Source: Campylobacterota bacterium
GTDB taxonomy: Bacteria > Campylobacterota > Campylobacteria > Campylobacterales > Nitratiruptoraceae
Direction: 5' to 3'
DNA length: 64,000 nt
NCBI GenBank assembly: GCA_013153715.1
Contig: JAADDW010000015.1
Span: 62,001 to 126,000 of the forward strand
In this document: positions 37,000 to 45,896 of the stretch, piece by piece
How the letters are laid out: each line of letters starts with the position of its first letter
Position numbering within the stretch: the first letter of the stretch is position 1
Program-made: the position numbers and the translations under genes
The notes under the pieces: generated by a model
What the model saw: the letters and a program-made list of their open reading frames with translations, nothing else
Database searches by the model: none
What the model was told of the DNA's origin: nothing

Positions 37000-37626
37000 A
37001 TGAAGAGACTCTTTCTGCTCTGCTTCGCCTTTCTCCTCTCCTTTGCCGGATATAGCGGCTTCATGGAGCCGAAGCCCGGAGCGTGGGCCAAGTATAAGGT
37101 CCTCATGGGAAAGGAGGAGGGGGTAACGACTGTCAAGTACCTTGGAGAGAGTGAGTACAAGGGGAAAAAGGTGAATGTTGTCGAGATAGAGACCCTGATT
37201 GAGGGGCTCCCCATTGTGACCCAGCAGTGGAGCGCCGTTGACGATGAGAGTATTGTCAAGAAGGTGATCACCAAGACCCCCCAGGGAACGATCTGTATGA
37301 GTGAGGAGATGTACCGCTCCATGGGATCCGACGAGGGGCCCGATTTCCATCTGAAAACACCTAAGGAGTATAGCCCCAAGAAGCCTGTGAAGCAGGGAAC
37401 CTATACTCTCCCCAATGGGAAGAAGGTGGAGGTGGCCATCTTCAAAGATGGAGAGAGAGAGGTCTGGGTGAGCAGTCAGGTCCCCTTTGGAATTGTGAAG
37501 GTGGTGGAGGATGGAAAGGTGGTCATGGAGCTCATCGATTTTGGATTGGAGGGGGCCAAGGCCAAAATCCCCCTCAAAGAGGCCGCCACCTGCACCCCTA
37601 CCCTCCTCCCTTTCCCTATGCTCTAA
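37000..37626 (+). CDS. Exported protein of unknown function
   Basis: A 208-residue protein with a clear signal peptide (MKRLFLLCFAFLLSFAGYSG) and an otherwise soluble, beta-rich sequence (AKYKVLMGKEEGVTTVKYLGESEYKGKKVNVVEIET...). It has a strong ribosome site (AAAGGAGG) and its own promoter, so it is likely a well-expressed periplasmic or surface protein. I do not recognise the family. It is convergent with the gene at 37623, overlapping by 4 bases. Confidence 0.75.
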   Translation: MKRLFLLCFAFLLSFAGYSGFMEPKPGAWAKYKVLMGKEEGVTTVKYLGESEYKGKKVNVVEIETLIEGLPIVTQQWSAVDDESIVKKVITKTPQGTICMSEEMYRSMGSDEGPDFHLKTPKEYSPKKPVKQGTYTLPNGKKVEVAIFKDGEREVWVSSQVPFGIVKVVEDGKVVMELIDFGLEGAKAKIPLKEAATCTPTLLPFPML

Positions 37627-38102
37627 CTCTCCTGGGAGGAGAGGGGGGCTCCCCCCTCGAAATTGGTGAGAATTCTCTCCATGAGGGCCCGGAGCTCCCT
37701 ATTTCTCTCTATCCTCCACTCCCATATCTCCCAGGAGTGGGGAAAGTGGGTGGCCAGCTCCCGATAGATGGCGATCTTCTCATCGGCCACCCTGTTAATA
37801 ATGGAGAAGAGCCGTTCCAGCTCCTCTTTAGAGGTGACTGCTCGGAGAATGTCCCGGAGCATCCGCTTCCTCTCCCTGATCTGGACATCTTCCCCGAACT
37901 CTAAACCTATCACCTTGAGATCGAGACGGCTCAAATAGATTCCAGATCGGGCGGGGGGGAGGAGCTCCTTCTGGAGAGTCTCGATAAATCCCTCTCCCTC
38001 GACTCCATCGTCTCCACAGGTGAGGGAGCAGGTCTCCTCTTCCCCCTTCTTCCTCTTGATACTCTCAAACTCCTCTCTCACCCGGTTAAGGTCAAATTCC
38101 AT
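37623..38102 (-). CDS. Unknown helical protein of the molybdoenzyme accessory group
   Basis: A 159-residue, strongly charged, helical protein without signal peptide or membrane segment. A CSLTC pair lies near residue 25-30 and several Glu/Arg helices follow (IRERKRMLRDILRAVTSKEELERLFSIINRVADEKIAIYREL). I do not recognise it. The start at 38102 has AAGGAAGGAG upstream; a longer reading from 38168 crosses a 7-bp hairpin (38140-38160) and is less likely. It is the last of four genes torD, Fe-S protein, unknown, unknown. Confidence 0.6.
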   Translation of the reverse strand: MEFDLNRVREEFESIKRKKGEEETCSLTCGDDGVEGEGFIETLQKELLPPARSGIYLSRLDLKVIGLEFGEDVQIRERKRMLRDILRAVTSKEELERLFSIINRVADEKIAIYRELATHFPHSWEIWEWRIERNRELRALMERILTNFEGGAPLSSQES

Positions 38103-38177
38103 CTTTTCTCCTTCCTTGGTCTCGCTCCGTGGGAATACCCTCTCCCCATCTATGGGAGAGGTGGTCAAGGGGTCCCT

Positions 38178-38540
38178 CTACAGGTGGGGCTTCACCTCCT
38201 CTCTGATGATTGTGAGGAGCTCCCTGTCATCGATGGGTCTCATATGGGGTGAGGTGACAAAGACCATCTCCCCTCCCCTCTTGAGGGCGGCTATCAGGTA
38301 TCCGTCGAGACCAAAATATTCAGCCCCTCTCCTCTGGTATTCGGCCATGAAGATGGTGATCTCCACCTTGGAGGCTGGGAGATTGGAGATAAAGGTATCG
38401 AAGTGGGCCTCATCTATGTTGATGCCGATGGCCATGAGCCCCTCTGGGGCGATCTCTCCGTTGACGGTGGAGATAAACCTCTTTCCGAAGGCATCCCGTC
38501 CAGCCACGGCGATAAGTCTCTTTCCGTGGATCTCACTCAT
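38178..38540 (-). CDS. Unknown small protein of the molybdoenzyme accessory group
   Basis: A 120-residue soluble protein (KRLIAVAGRDAFGKRFISTVNGEI ... IGINIDEAHFDTFISNLPASKVEITIF ... GYLIAALKRGGEMVFVTSP). No known family recognised; the pattern of short strands and helices suggests an alpha/beta fold. The ATG overlaps the stop of the Fe-S protein gene as ATGA, so it is made with it and with TorD. That ties it to molybdoenzyme maturation by context only. Confidence 0.65.
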   Translation of the reverse strand: MSEIHGKRLIAVAGRDAFGKRFISTVNGEIAPEGLMAIGINIDEAHFDTFISNLPASKVEITIFMAEYQRRGAEYFGLDGYLIAALKRGGEMVFVTSPHMRPIDDRELLTIIREEVKPHL

Positions 38541-39595
38541 AGGAGCCCCCACAATTCCCTAGCTCCCTCCTCTTCGGCTCCACATCTGGCGCAGAGAGTC
38601 TCTCCGCGGGAGGGGGTAAACCACTTTCCACAATCTTCACATCGGCTCATCTGGAAGGAGATGAGGACTTTCTGGCTCGGTTCAAAGAACTCCTGGGTAT
38701 CGAAATAGTCGGCCACAGAGATACTCCCTTTCTCACAGATGTCGTGGCAGAGGTGACAGCGGATGCAGACCATGGGCTCCAGAAGGATCTTACTCTCTCT
38801 CCCGTCGGTTGAGAGGGCCTGGGTCGGGCAGATGCGGTAGCAGAGGGAACAGTTATCGCAACTCCCATCGATCTCCTTGTCACTGATGAAGGAGAGATGT
38901 TCATTCTCCAGATAGCGGTACTCCCTGGGCTTAGGGACCCTCTGGAGGAGGGAGAAGAGGAGCTTCCGCCTGTCGGGGACCTCCCTCCTCTTCATCTCCT
39001 CCAAGGCCCTCTGGTCTAGGGGGATTTTCCCCCTCTCCGCCTCAATCTCCCTCTCGATCTCCCCCTTCACCTCCCCTATTCCTCCGGGGGTGAAGAGTCG
39101 GAAGAACTCCCTCCGCCTCTCCTCTTTCGGCTCCAGAGCCAGCTCTTCGCCTCTGATAGGAGGGCGGTCTAGGGCCTCCAGAACATAGGAGGCCTCGGCT
39201 CTGCTCCTTTCGATCTGGGGGAGGGAGAGGGGAGCGATGGGACATTCTCGGCAGTGGCCTAGATCGAGGGTGACCTCCTTCACAAGCCCAAAGATGACCA
39301 GATACTCTGGATGGAGCCCGGCGAGACAGCTGAAGTTCTCCCTGCAGGAGATGGTCCCCTTCTCGCTCTGGAGGAAGGAGAGGGCGAACTCTATGGGGTT
39401 GAGGGAGGGGAGTGTCAAGGCCTCGGTGGGACAGACCCCCATGCAGGCTCCACAGTCGGTACAGAGGTCTGGAGAGAGCTGGACCCCTCCCTCCTCAACT
39501 GTGAGGGCTTTTGGGGAACAGATCTCCTGGCAGGAGCGGCAGGTGCTCGCTCTGGAGATGTAGGGGAGACAGCGGCCCGGGTTCAGTCGGATCAC
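38537..39595 (-). CDS. Multi-cluster 4Fe-4S protein with C-terminal zinc ribbon
   Basis: A 352-residue cytoplasmic ferredoxin-like protein. Cluster motifs: CRSCQEIC and CTDCGACMGVCP near the N-terminus; CRENFSC and CRECP further on; CDNCSLCYRICP and CIRCHLCHDIC near residues 245-290; and a zinc-ribbon-like CEDCGK...CARCG at the C-terminus. The GTG start overlaps the torD stop (GTGA). Proteins of this type accompany TorD-like chaperones in Campylobacterota formate dehydrogenase and related clusters, where a role in cofactor or cluster assembly is plausible but not proven. Confidence 0.75.
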   Translation of the reverse strand: MIRLNPGRCLPYISRASTCRSCQEICSPKALTVEEGGVQLSPDLCTDCGACMGVCPTEALTLPSLNPIEFALSFLQSEKGTISCRENFSCLAGLHPEYLVIFGLVKEVTLDLGHCRECPIAPLSLPQIERSRAEASYVLEALDRPPIRGEELALEPKEERRREFFRLFTPGGIGEVKGEIEREIEAERGKIPLDQRALEEMKRREVPDRRKLLFSLLQRVPKPREYRYLENEHLSFISDKEIDGSCDNCSLCYRICPTQALSTDGRESKILLEPMVCIRCHLCHDICEKGSISVADYFDTQEFFEPSQKVLISFQMSRCEDCGKWFTPSRGETLCARCGAEEEGARELWGLL

Positions 39596-40197
39596 AGCTC
39601 CACCCTATTGAGATACTCGTAATCTTCCAGGAGGAATTCGAGGGTCAGTTTCGCCCCATCTCTGTAGAAAGGGGTCCTGGCCTGTTCCGCTACATTGATG
39701 AGGTAGAGGGGGGCAAATTGGAGGAGATGGTTTCGGAGGAACTCCCTCTCCTCCCTTGCAAGGGCCCTCACCGCCTCCCTATCTCCGTGGGCTTCCGCCT
39801 TCTCGTGGGCCTGGGTGAGGAGTTTCATGAACTCCAGCTCCACACCGATATGGTCGGGACTGACAACCCTGGCCCGATCGAGATCGACCCGAAACCCAAA
39901 GTTATTGTAGATCTGGACCACGGGGTTGGCCCCTCCACTCTCAATCATTCCGTCATCCCGCCTGTAGAAGCTCTCGTAAGGGATGAGATGCATAATGGCG
40001 ATCTCTGTATAGTCCACATTGAGGACCTCATCGATCAGTCTGGAGCGGCTCCTCTTCTGGCGCTCCTCCCAGCTGTAGTAAGTGGGGAAGAGCTCCTTGA
40101 AGTTGGGGAGTTCCTCGATCTTCCTCAGAGTCTCTGGATCCATCTCTCCGATGAAGAGGCGGGAGAGGAGATCGTAGTAGGCTGGTCTCGCTTCCAA
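39592..40197 (-). CDS. TorD/DmsD-family molybdoenzyme chaperone
   Basis: A 201-residue helical chaperone that would bind the TAT leader of the neighbouring molybdoenzyme and hold it for cofactor insertion. Family features are the N-terminal ARPAYYDLLSRLF and the motif VSPDHIGVELEFMKLLTQ. The TTG start has AAGGAGCGG upstream. It starts a four-gene minus-strand set with the Fe-S protein and two unknowns. Confidence 0.88.
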   Translation of the reverse strand: MEARPAYYDLLSRLFIGEMDPETLRKIEELPNFKELFPTYYSWEERQKRSRSRLIDEVLNVDYTEIAIMHLIPYESFYRRDDGMIESGGANPVVQIYNNFGFRVDLDRARVVSPDHIGVELEFMKLLTQAHEKAEAHGDREAVRALAREEREFLRNHLLQFAPLYLINVAEQARTPFYRDGAKLTLEFLLEDYEYLNRVEL

Positions 40198-40327
40198 TTC
40201 CGCTCCTTCTCATATTCTCCTAAAGATGTTATACCAAAAATCCCCTCTCCAAGACAACTCAGGAGGATTGATGGAGGAGATGAGTTGAGCTGATTGATCT
40301 CCCCTTCTCTCTCCAAGATTTTTGAGT

Positions 40328-40333
40328 TATACT
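40328..40333 (+). promoter_or_regulatory. -10 box of the cytochrome c gene
   Basis: TATACT in GAGTTATACTAGG, 31 bases before the cytochrome ATG. The opposite direction (torD) shares the same 170-base gap. Confidence 0.5.
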
Positions 40334-40363
40334 AGGGGGATTTTTCGGTGGAAAGGAGAGGTT

Positions 40364-40723
40364 ATGAGGTCTATCTCTCTTCTACTCCTCTTGACAGCCC
40401 TCCTCTGGGGAGGGGAAGGGGTGAAAGAGGGTGAAGGGAAACGGCTCTTCACCCAATTGGGGTGTTATGGATGTCACGGAGTCGGCGGCGTCGGGACCAA
40501 CGACTTTCCCAGACTGGCCGGGAAGCCCAAGGGGTATCTCATAGATCGGCTCAGGGAGTATCGGGAGGAAAAGAGGGTTTCGGCGAGGGCCCAGATGATG
40601 GCCCCCTTTGCCAAAAACCTTACAGATCGGGAGATAGAGGCGATCGCCGATTATCTCTCTACCAGCTCCTCCGAAGATCTGGAGCGGTACGATGAGGAGT
40701 ACGATCTGACCGATCCCATGTAG
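40364..40723 (+). CDS. Small class I cytochrome c, periplasmic
   Basis: A 119-residue monohaem cytochrome with signal peptide (MRSISLLLLLTALLWG), haem-binding CYGCH near residue 34, and a Met ligand probably in AQMMAPFAKNL. The overall pattern (RLFTQLGCYGCHGVGGVGTNDFPRLAGK) is that of cytochrome c553-type electron carriers. The start at 40364 has GGAAAGGAGAGG before it. Its position beside the molybdoenzyme operon suggests it donates or accepts its electrons. Confidence 0.88.
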   Translation: MRSISLLLLLTALLWGGEGVKEGEGKRLFTQLGCYGCHGVGGVGTNDFPRLAGKPKGYLIDRLREYREEKRVSARAQMMAPFAKNLTDREIEAIADYLSTSSSEDLERYDEEYDLTDPM

Positions 40724-40739
40724 TGGGTTCGGAGGGGGC

Positions 40740-43700
40740 TCATGCCCCCTCTCTCCCTTTGTACATGGGGTTGCGGTAGGCCTCTTCACTGAGGGGGACG
40801 GCGGGACGGGGCATGTGCATGGGGCGACGATATTTGATCTCTTCTGTGAGGGGTCGGGTCAACTTATCCCTCCAGGCTTGGTAAATTTTGAAGTTGTTTT
40901 CATAGTTGACATAGACATCGCCCAAGCGGTCGGTCGGTTTCGCCCTCTCAATGACGACTTTGTGGTGCCATGCGTGGTTCCCCGCAATCGGGTCTGGGTG
41001 GACAGGAGCGACGGCGTTCTGCCATGCCCCTGTGAGGCCGTCCCACCAGATATGTTCGAGATCTTTGTTGATCTCTTTGAACTGCCATGTTTCGGGCCTT
41101 CTCTTGAGCCCCTTGTCTATTCCTTCCCTCGCCCTCATTTTACCTATCTTGCCGTCCATGGTCATTGTGTAGAGGGGTGCACCCAGTCCGAGGACACCCA
41201 ATTTGTGCTGGAAGCCCGGAATATCGACGGCATTTTTGAGCTTCCACCGCCCCGCATGGTGGCTACAGGCGAGGACACCGGGCCGTGTCGCCTCTGTGGG
41301 GACGGCCATGGCTACGAAATAGCCGCTCTCCAGTCCGCTCACTGTGTCGACAATCTTGACCCGAATTTTATCTCCCCGTCTGATACCGAGCCGTCGAGCG
41401 TCGCTGGTATGGATCCAGATGGGGTTATGGTTGACACTGATCTCCATGAGGTGTTTGGAGTTGACGCTCCGGGTATGGATCATGTAGGGGAGGCGGTAGA
41501 TGGTGTTGAGGGCGAACTCGTTGTCCCCCTTGAGATAGTCGTGGTGGACCTGGGTGACGATATGGACCATCTCCTTCCTCTCTCCCTCGTTTCTGGGGTA
41601 GATGGGGATGGCGTACTCGGGCCAGCGGTAATCGACCATCCAGTCGACGAAGAAGTCGAGGCGCTTGTCTGGGGTGTGGAAGCCTTGGTAGATCTTGTCG
41701 CCGATCTTCACTCCAATCGACTTCCTGTGGCCATGGTGATCGACCCAGAGGACCCCATCTTCGTCGATGATCACCTCATCTTTCGGATATTTGTGGCCGT
41801 GGACGATATAGTTCTCCCCGTCAAACTGGACCTCTCGCTCCTGGGGTTTGTAGATGTTGGTCTCTTCGGTGAAGGCTCCCCGATCCCTCATGAACTCGTA
41901 GCAGGGATATTTGCTCTTGGGATAGGCGGCTTCGGCGGCCTTCTTCAGATTGGGGAGGAGGCTGAAGGCGGCCTGGTAGAACTCTGGAATGGTGATAGCC
42001 CTAGTGGGATCCTCCTTGCTGGCCCAGTACTGCTTGACACCCAGCTTTCCGTCGGGATCGACATAGTGGACCATAAGGTTGGCCCAGAACTCGATCTCTT
42101 CCCAAATCTCTCCGAGACCCGCCTTCATATGGGCTTCCAGGGTAGCTCGGGTGGGGTCCTTGGGCTTCCACCCCATCTTCTCAAGGGCGACCCTGAGGGC
42201 TGGCTGACGGAAGGCCACCCACTTTTCGGGCTTCGTCGGTTCGCTCTGCTGGTCGTGGCGCTCTCCCGCCAACCCTGTGGGGAGGACGAAGTCGCAGTAC
42301 CAGTTGGTCTCACTCCATGTGGGGGAGAGGTTGAAGCTCAATTCGATGAGGTCCTCCCGTTTGAGGGCTTCGATCCAGCGGAAGCCATCGGGGTTGATCC
42401 AGACCGGGTTATACATTCGGGGGACCCAGACCTTGAGGCGGGAGGGGATTTTGAAGCCCCGGGCCCTCCACTTCTTCTTCCACTCCTCATCCATGAGGAG
42501 GTGGGGGAGGAGGAAGCTCATCTCATAGGTTGAGAGGGGGTATTCAGGGGGCCACGGATACTCGTTCCAGACCTTCACTTTGGGTGGCTTCTTTCCGTTG
42601 GAGAGGGCCGCTTTGAACCACTTTCCGTTGACACTGGCTTTGTGCCAATGGTGCCAGCTCACACCTCCTATGTCTCCCCGGAGAGCTCCCCTCAAGGCTA
42701 GGGCGAGGAAGCCGGTCCGGGTATTCATCCACCCTCCCCGGTGGCCGATTGTTCCAGCCCGCCAGAGGTAGGTGGCAATTCTATCCCCGGCATCGATGAA
42801 CATCTCCCAGAGCTCCTCCAATTTATTCTCCTGCCCCTCGATACGGCACTCTTTGACGACAAACTCTGTTGTGTAGGGGGCGTAGAGCTCCTTGAGGAGT
42901 TCTATGAAACTCTCGTAGCTCTCATCTTTGGGGAGCTTTTTGATATACCCCTTCTCCTTAATGAAGTTGAGGTACTCCCTGTTCCGCATGAACTTCTTCC
43001 AGTTGATCCAGTTCCGGACAAAGTCGTGGTCCACCAGGTCCTCCCCATTCTTCCCTTTCTCGTTGAGGACTCTGTTGGCCAGCCAGAGGTAGAGGGCCGC
43101 TTCGGTTCCGGGCCACAAGGGGAGCCAGAGGTCGGCCATACCTGCAGAGTTGGAGAGGCGGGGATCGATGACCACCAGTTTGGCCCCCTTCTTCCGTGCG
43201 TCGGCAATGTATCCGGCGCTCTGTTGAAAGTAGTGACCCGCATCGGCGGCGTGGGAGGATTGGAGGAAGATGAGCTTGGCATTGGCCCAATCCGGAGAGT
43301 TTCTGTCATCGTTGGCCCACTGGATCGATCCTTGGCGGGCTCCAGCACTACAGATATTGGTATGGGAGTCGTAGCCGTCGAAGCCGAGGGTGTGGGGAAG
43401 TCGGGCTCCGAAGCCGTTCTCGTTGGGCCGCCCCACATGGTAGATAAACTGCTTCCTCGCCTCTTCGTCCCCCTGCTCCAGGAGTTCTCGGATTTTGGCT
43501 CCGATCTCCTTCATGGCATCGTCCCAGGTGACTCGGACCCATTTCCCCTCGCCCCTCTTGCTTCCGGGTGCTCTGCGGAGGGGGAAGGGGACCCGATCGG
43601 GATCGTACATCTGGCTCCAAGTTCCATACCCTTTGGCACAGTTCCGTCCCCGGCTCCCTGTGTGGAGGGGGTTCCCCATATACTTTTTGACCACCATGCT

Positions 43701-44051
43701 CTTCTTATCGACCCAGGCGGTGAGACCGCACCCAGCCTCGCAGTTGCTACAGACCGTCGGGACAATAATGTACTCGTTGACATAGATACCCTCAGGGTTC
43801 TCCTCGCTCTGGACCCCTTTCCGATCGATACCTCCCCGTTTCCAGTCGTCTCCATCTAGTTCCTTGAAGCTGTCCCACTCCTCCAGGGAGGGGTAGAAGG
43901 AGAGGGTCTTGGGGGTGTTGGTGAAGGAGAGCTCCTCCTGTCGAGGGTTGGCTTGGGCTATGGCTGTGAAGACCCCCTTACTCAGTGTGAGGGTGGCTAC
44001 CGTTGCCGCACTCCCTTTGAGAAAGTTTCTTCTACTCTCAAGAAAACTCAT
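40740..44051 (-). CDS. Molybdopterin oxidoreductase catalytic subunit (PsrA/PhsA-like, CISM family)
   Basis: An 1103-residue periplasmic molybdoenzyme. The TAT signal SRRNFLKGSAAT starts at residue 6. Cys101, Cys104, Cys108 and Cys138 (CSNCEAGCG ... RNCAKGYG) bind a 4Fe-4S cluster. The likely Mo ligand is Cys234 in HTNICSAGARQG. A molydopterin dinucleotide-binding domain closes the protein. It is longer than polysulfide or thiosulfate reductases (about 750-800), with inserts around residues 350-420 and 640-860. With the NrfD-like and Fe-S subunits it forms a complex iron-sulfur molybdoenzyme; a sulfur, arsenic or other oxyanion substrate cannot be told apart here. Confidence 0.88.
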   Translation of the reverse strand: MSFLESRRNFLKGSAATVATLTLSKGVFTAIAQANPRQEELSFTNTPKTLSFYPSLEEWDSFKELDGDDWKRGGIDRKGVQSEENPEGIYVNEYIIVPTVCSNCEAGCGLTAWVDKKSMVVKKYMGNPLHTGSRGRNCAKGYGTWSQMYDPDRVPFPLRRAPGSKRGEGKWVRVTWDDAMKEIGAKIRELLEQGDEEARKQFIYHVGRPNENGFGARLPHTLGFDGYDSHTNICSAGARQGSIQWANDDRNSPDWANAKLIFLQSSHAADAGHYFQQSAGYIADARKKGAKLVVIDPRLSNSAGMADLWLPLWPGTEAALYLWLANRVLNEKGKNGEDLVDHDFVRNWINWKKFMRNREYLNFIKEKGYIKKLPKDESYESFIELLKELYAPYTTEFVVKECRIEGQENKLEELWEMFIDAGDRIATYLWRAGTIGHRGGWMNTRTGFLALALRGALRGDIGGVSWHHWHKASVNGKWFKAALSNGKKPPKVKVWNEYPWPPEYPLSTYEMSFLLPHLLMDEEWKKKWRARGFKIPSRLKVWVPRMYNPVWINPDGFRWIEALKREDLIELSFNLSPTWSETNWYCDFVLPTGLAGERHDQQSEPTKPEKWVAFRQPALRVALEKMGWKPKDPTRATLEAHMKAGLGEIWEEIEFWANLMVHYVDPDGKLGVKQYWASKEDPTRAITIPEFYQAAFSLLPNLKKAAEAAYPKSKYPCYEFMRDRGAFTEETNIYKPQEREVQFDGENYIVHGHKYPKDEVIIDEDGVLWVDHHGHRKSIGVKIGDKIYQGFHTPDKRLDFFVDWMVDYRWPEYAIPIYPRNEGERKEMVHIVTQVHHDYLKGDNEFALNTIYRLPYMIHTRSVNSKHLMEISVNHNPIWIHTSDARRLGIRRGDKIRVKIVDTVSGLESGYFVAMAVPTEATRPGVLACSHHAGRWKLKNAVDIPGFQHKLGVLGLGAPLYTMTMDGKIGKMRAREGIDKGLKRRPETWQFKEINKDLEHIWWDGLTGAWQNAVAPVHPDPIAGNHAWHHKVVIERAKPTDRLGDVYVNYENNFKIYQAWRDKLTRPLTEEIKYRRPMHMPRPAVPLSEEAYRNPMYKGREGA

Positions 44052-44060
44052 ATCTGCTCC

Positions 44061-45023
44061 TTAGCTCAGAGGTAGTAGTTGTGGGATGATCAGCCAGACA
44101 TGTTTGGTGATGTAGAGCCCCACAATGGCTAGAACACCTGCCAGGAAGAGGAGGGAACCGCTCCTCGATTTGAGACTGAGATAGACCAGGGCCATCGGAA
44201 TAATGAAGGCGATCCACTGGCCGGCCCAGAACATGGCGGAGTAGGGTCCCTCTTTGACAGCGGTGAGAATTGCCGCTACCTCTTCGGCCTTCATCGCTCC
44301 GAAGTAGTACTCTCCCATATAGATCACAAAGCTCAGGAAGGCGCTGACCCCCAGCATGATAGCCAGGTCTCGCTTCACCTCGTAGCTCCACTTCTGCCCT
44401 ATGATGAGATAGACGGCACTCCCTGTCAGAATGGCGGCCAGGAGCATCTGGACCAGCTCCGTCGGAGTCTGCCAGAGCTCCCGAGCTGTCGCCTCTCCCA
44501 TGATGGTAGCTGTATACATTGTGACGGGGAGGGCGAGGACGACGGCTACCTTGAGGAGCTTATTGTAGAGGGAGTCGCTCAAGAACTCCATCTCCGCCAA
44601 CTTCCGACAGAAACGGGGCATCTTCTCCTTTCGGGCCACCACGAAGGAGCGGAGACCGATGAGCATCATGATGAAGATGACCGCTGTGAAGAGTGTGGCT
44701 AACCATGCACCTACAGTAATGGCGCTGGTCCAGTTGGGGTAGGCGAAGATGTGCCACATTCTCAAGGGTTGGTGGAGATCCAGAAGTGTAAAGAGGAGGA
44801 AGATATTGAGGAAGATAAAGGAGATGAGGGGCATGGAGACCTTAACGCTCTCTCCCACCTCTCTCCCGTGGCGAGCCAGGAGGTAGGCTCCCACAAGAAC
44901 CACTCCCGTTCCAATACTCTTGGCCCACATGTTGAGGGTGATCATCCACCCCCAGATCACTTGGGGAATGGGCACATCGAGGGTAACGATGGCGTTGGTC
45001 GCCGCAACAGTATGTTCTACCAT
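44061..45023 (-). CDS. NrfD/PsrC-like membrane anchor subunit
   Basis: A 320-residue protein with eight or nine transmembrane helices, starting PQVIWGWMITLNMWAKSIGTG. It matches the NrfD/PsrC type that exchanges electrons with the quinone pool and holds the complex in the inner membrane. It contains no haem-ligand pattern. The ATG overlaps the Fe-S subunit stop by one base (TAATG) with AGGAGG before it, and the catalytic-subunit gene follows 9 bases after the stop. Confidence 0.88.
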   Translation of the reverse strand: MVEHTVAATNAIVTLDVPIPQVIWGWMITLNMWAKSIGTGVVLVGAYLLARHGREVGESVKVSMPLISFIFLNIFLLFTLLDLHQPLRMWHIFAYPNWTSAITVGAWLATLFTAVIFIMMLIGLRSFVVARKEKMPRFCRKLAEMEFLSDSLYNKLLKVAVVLALPVTMYTATIMGEATARELWQTPTELVQMLLAAILTGSAVYLIIGQKWSYEVKRDLAIMLGVSAFLSFVIYMGEYYFGAMKAEEVAAILTAVKEGPYSAMFWAGQWIAFIIPMALVYLSLKSRSGSLLFLAGVLAIVGLYITKHVWLIIPQLLPLS

Positions 45024-45667
45024 TAGTGACCTCCTATATGGTCTAGATGGGTGATTTTGTTGAAGAGGTTATACCCTTCTTCCCGCTTCGATGCGAGGGG
45101 GTTGAGGTGGACCTGGCCGCCACCCACATAGAAGTGTTTCGGATGGGTATTCTTCTCGGGCTTCCGCACCTGGACCCCTCCCTCTTTCTGGTGGCGCATA
45201 ATGTATTGGGAGATCTGGCTGGCGGGATCGTCGAGGTCGCCAAAGATGTTGGCTTCCACGGGACAGGCGACGACGCAGGCGGGCATCATGGAGCTCGCCA
45301 CCCTGTGGGCGCAGAAGGTACACTTGTCCGCCGTATTGGTGACGGGATCCATGTAGATCGCTCCGTAGGGACAGGCCATCATACAGCCAGCACAGCCGAT
45401 ACACCGCTCCTTATCGATATTGACGATGCCGTTTTCCAGATAGTGGAGGGCACTGACGGGACAGATCCGCTCACAGGGAGCATCTTCGCAGTGGTTACAA
45501 CGGAGGGGAGTATAGGTCCTCTTCGTTTCGGGATAGACTCCTACATCGACATATTTGACCCGGAGCCTCCAGCTGTGGAGCGGTACCTGGTTCTCCACTT
45601 TACACGCTACCTCGCACCCTTTACACCCCATACAGAGGTTGAGGTCGACCAAGAAGCCCAGCTTCAT
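45023..45667 (-). CDS. Electron-transfer Fe-S subunit (PsrB/DmsB type)
   Basis: A 214-residue ferredoxin-type subunit with four 4Fe-4S clusters: CMGCKGCEVACK (near residues 12-23), CNHCEDAPCERICP, CIGCAGCMMACP, and CTFC with ACVVACP. It would carry electrons between the NrfD subunit and the catalytic subunit. No TAT signal is present; it would be co-exported with the catalytic subunit. The start at 45667 has AAAGGAG upstream. It is the first gene of the operon. Confidence 0.93.
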   Translation of the reverse strand: MKLGFLVDLNLCMGCKGCEVACKVENQVPLHSWRLRVKYVDVGVYPETKRTYTPLRCNHCEDAPCERICPVSALHYLENGIVNIDKERCIGCAGCMMACPYGAIYMDPVTNTADKCTFCAHRVASSMMPACVVACPVEANIFGDLDDPASQISQYIMRHQKEGGVQVRKPEKNTHPKHFYVGGGQVHLNPLASKREEGYNLFNKITHLDHIGGH

Positions 45668-45717
45668 CGCTACTCCTTTGAAAGATAAGCTTTGCCTATA
45701 AAAAGCATAAGCCATCA

Positions 45718-45740
45718 AAATAGCGAAAGTCCCGCTATTT
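45718..45740. promoter_or_regulatory. Inverted repeat upstream of the molybdoenzyme operon
   Basis: AAATAGCG-aaagtcc-CGCTATTT has perfect 8-base arms. It lies 50-73 bases before the first gene. A TATAGA -10-like box sits just upstream on the minus strand, so the repeat is either an operator or a hairpin at the 5' end of the mRNA. The rest of the 229-base gap, to 45896, shows no gene. Confidence 0.4.
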
Positions 45741-45896
45741 CGTAGCTTTCTATAGTCTAACATCTGTAACTTAACCTTCACTAAATCTCTCTCCGAGAAG
45801 GGAAGGGGAGATCCAAATTTCTCTCAAGAGTTGATATAAAAAGAGATTTCCTTCAATATGACTGATAACTAGCTTGCAAAATCTTGATAAGGAAGA

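Noticed and set aside
40815-42533. A 572-codon open frame antisense to the molybdoenzyme gene
   Set aside because: The sense strand encodes a TAT-exported molybdoenzyme with all cluster motifs; the antisense translation has no recognisable domain.
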